From S139-23 sp047639315 (GTDB lineage Bacteria > Planctomycetota > GCA-002687715 > DRQF01), in the NCBI GenBank assembly GCA_047639315.1, contig JBLINQ010000116.1, positions 1 to 16,260 on the forward strand: a DNA stretch of 16,260 bases, in the 5' to 3' direction. Numbering within the stretch: the stretch's first letter is position 1; each line of letters opens with the position of its first letter. The position numbers and the translations under genes were made by a program. Of the stretch, positions 15,863-16,260 are shown in pieces. The notes under the pieces are model-generated. The model worked only from the letters and a program-made list of their open reading frames with translations. It had not been told where the DNA came from and did no database searches.

Positions 15863-16260
15863 ATGTCTCAGGAAATGACCGGTGTAATCTTGGCAGCAGG
15901 CAAGGGCAGCCGCATAGACCCCTTTAATGCACACTTCCCCAAGCCGCTCCTACCAATCGCCAACCAGCCGATCATCCAGCACCACATTGATATCTTTCGT
16001 TCCCTCAACATCCATAAGATCAAGATCGTCGTCGGTCACTTGATGGACAAGATCATCACCCACTTCGGTAAGGGGAAAGATTTTGGGGTCGAGATCGAAT
16101 ACGTTGAACAACAATCAACTCTGGGGATTGCTCATGCGGTCGGCCAATTGGGCAATGTGATCAATGGCTCTTTCCTCTTAGTCTTGGGCGACATCTATTA
16201 TGCTCCGAAGAACCTCGACCTCATGGTCAAGCAATTCGAGGCCCAGGGTGGCGGAGCCGT
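15863..16260 (+). CDS. Sugar-1-phosphate nucleotidyltransferase (N-terminal part, runs off window)
   Basis: About 132 codons are visible and no stop is reached. The N-terminal nucleotide-binding signature VILAAGKGSR (8-17) is followed by FPKPLLPIANQPII (25-38), with Lys27 as the expected phosphate-binding lysine. STLGIAHAV (85-93) and the metal-binding Asp110 in LLVLGDIYY complete the pattern of the NTP_transferase family (RmlA/glucose-1-phosphate thymidylyltransferase or uridylyltransferase type). It would make an NDP-sugar from a sugar-1-phosphate for polysaccharide synthesis. The usual RLxPLT after the signature is replaced by RIDPFNAHF. The ATG at 15863 has GGAG about 9 nt upstream. Base and sugar specificity cannot be assigned from the part seen. 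Confidence 0.88.
   Translation, partial: MSQEMTGVILAAGKGSRIDPFNAHFPKPLLPIANQPIIQHHIDIFRSLNIHKIKIVVGHLMDKIITHFGKGKDFGVEIEYVEQQSTLGIAHAVGQLGNVINGSFLLVLGDIYYAPKNLDLMVKQFEAQGGGA

Noticed and set aside
1..16260. CRISPR array, tRNA, rRNA, insertion sequence or att site
   Set aside because: No regularly spaced repeats, no tRNA-like or rRNA sequence, and no transposase or integrase was seen when reading the window; unaided reading could miss weak cases.

Overview
The window is a mid-GC bacterial chromosome segment. Its core (about 4.1-13.7 kb) is an O-antigen or other surface-polysaccharide cluster of the ABC-transporter-dependent type. It holds a Wzm-like permease, a Wzt-like ATPase with a C-terminal sugar-binding-type domain, two family-2 glycosyltransferases, a UDP-galactopyranose-mutase-like flavoprotein, a SAM methyltransferase and a YfhO-like multi-spanning membrane protein. 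A truncated sugar-1-phosphate nucleotidyltransferase begins at the right edge. No tRNA, rRNA, CRISPR array or insertion sequence was seen. The organism is Gram-negative by inference. The secreted propeller protein at 13.8 kb, with its paired DxDxDG loops, resembles the 'PVC-type' dehydrogenase-like proteins, and an FHA-transmembrane-trypsin protein lies at the left edge. Both would fit a Planctomycetota or related lineage, but this is a weak taxonomic inference.

Layout. Positions 1-1563 (minus strand) hold a stand-alone receiver-domain protein followed by an FHA/transmembrane/trypsin-like protease that runs off the left edge. After a 352-nt divergent gap, 1916-4144 (plus) encodes a 742-residue RND/MMPL-type exporter. 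It converges, 30 nt apart, on a three-gene minus-strand operon: permease (7449-6553), ATPase (6519-5314) and glycosyltransferase (5311-4175). A 474-nt divergent control region (7450-7923) separates this from a tight plus-strand operon whose genes abut or overlap by 1-4 nt: flavoprotein, methyltransferase, YfhO-like protein and polyprenyl-phosphate-type glycosyltransferase (7924-13639). A TATAAT promoter then precedes the secreted propeller protein (13848-15272), which is followed by a perfect 13-bp stem terminator. A gene-poor 590-nt stretch precedes the nucleotidyltransferase (15863 onward).

How it may work together (inference). The nucleotidyltransferase and flavoprotein would supply activated sugars. 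The minus-strand glycosyltransferase would extend a lipid-linked glycan, the methyltransferase could modify or cap it, and Wzt/Wzm would export it. The 12902-13639 glycosyltransferase would make a polyprenyl-phosphate sugar that the YfhO-like protein could use on the periplasmic face. The most unusual details are the apparent ATT start of the ATPase gene, which is in frame with the permease and separated from it only by one TAA, and the FHA-protease paired with an orphan receiver domain.
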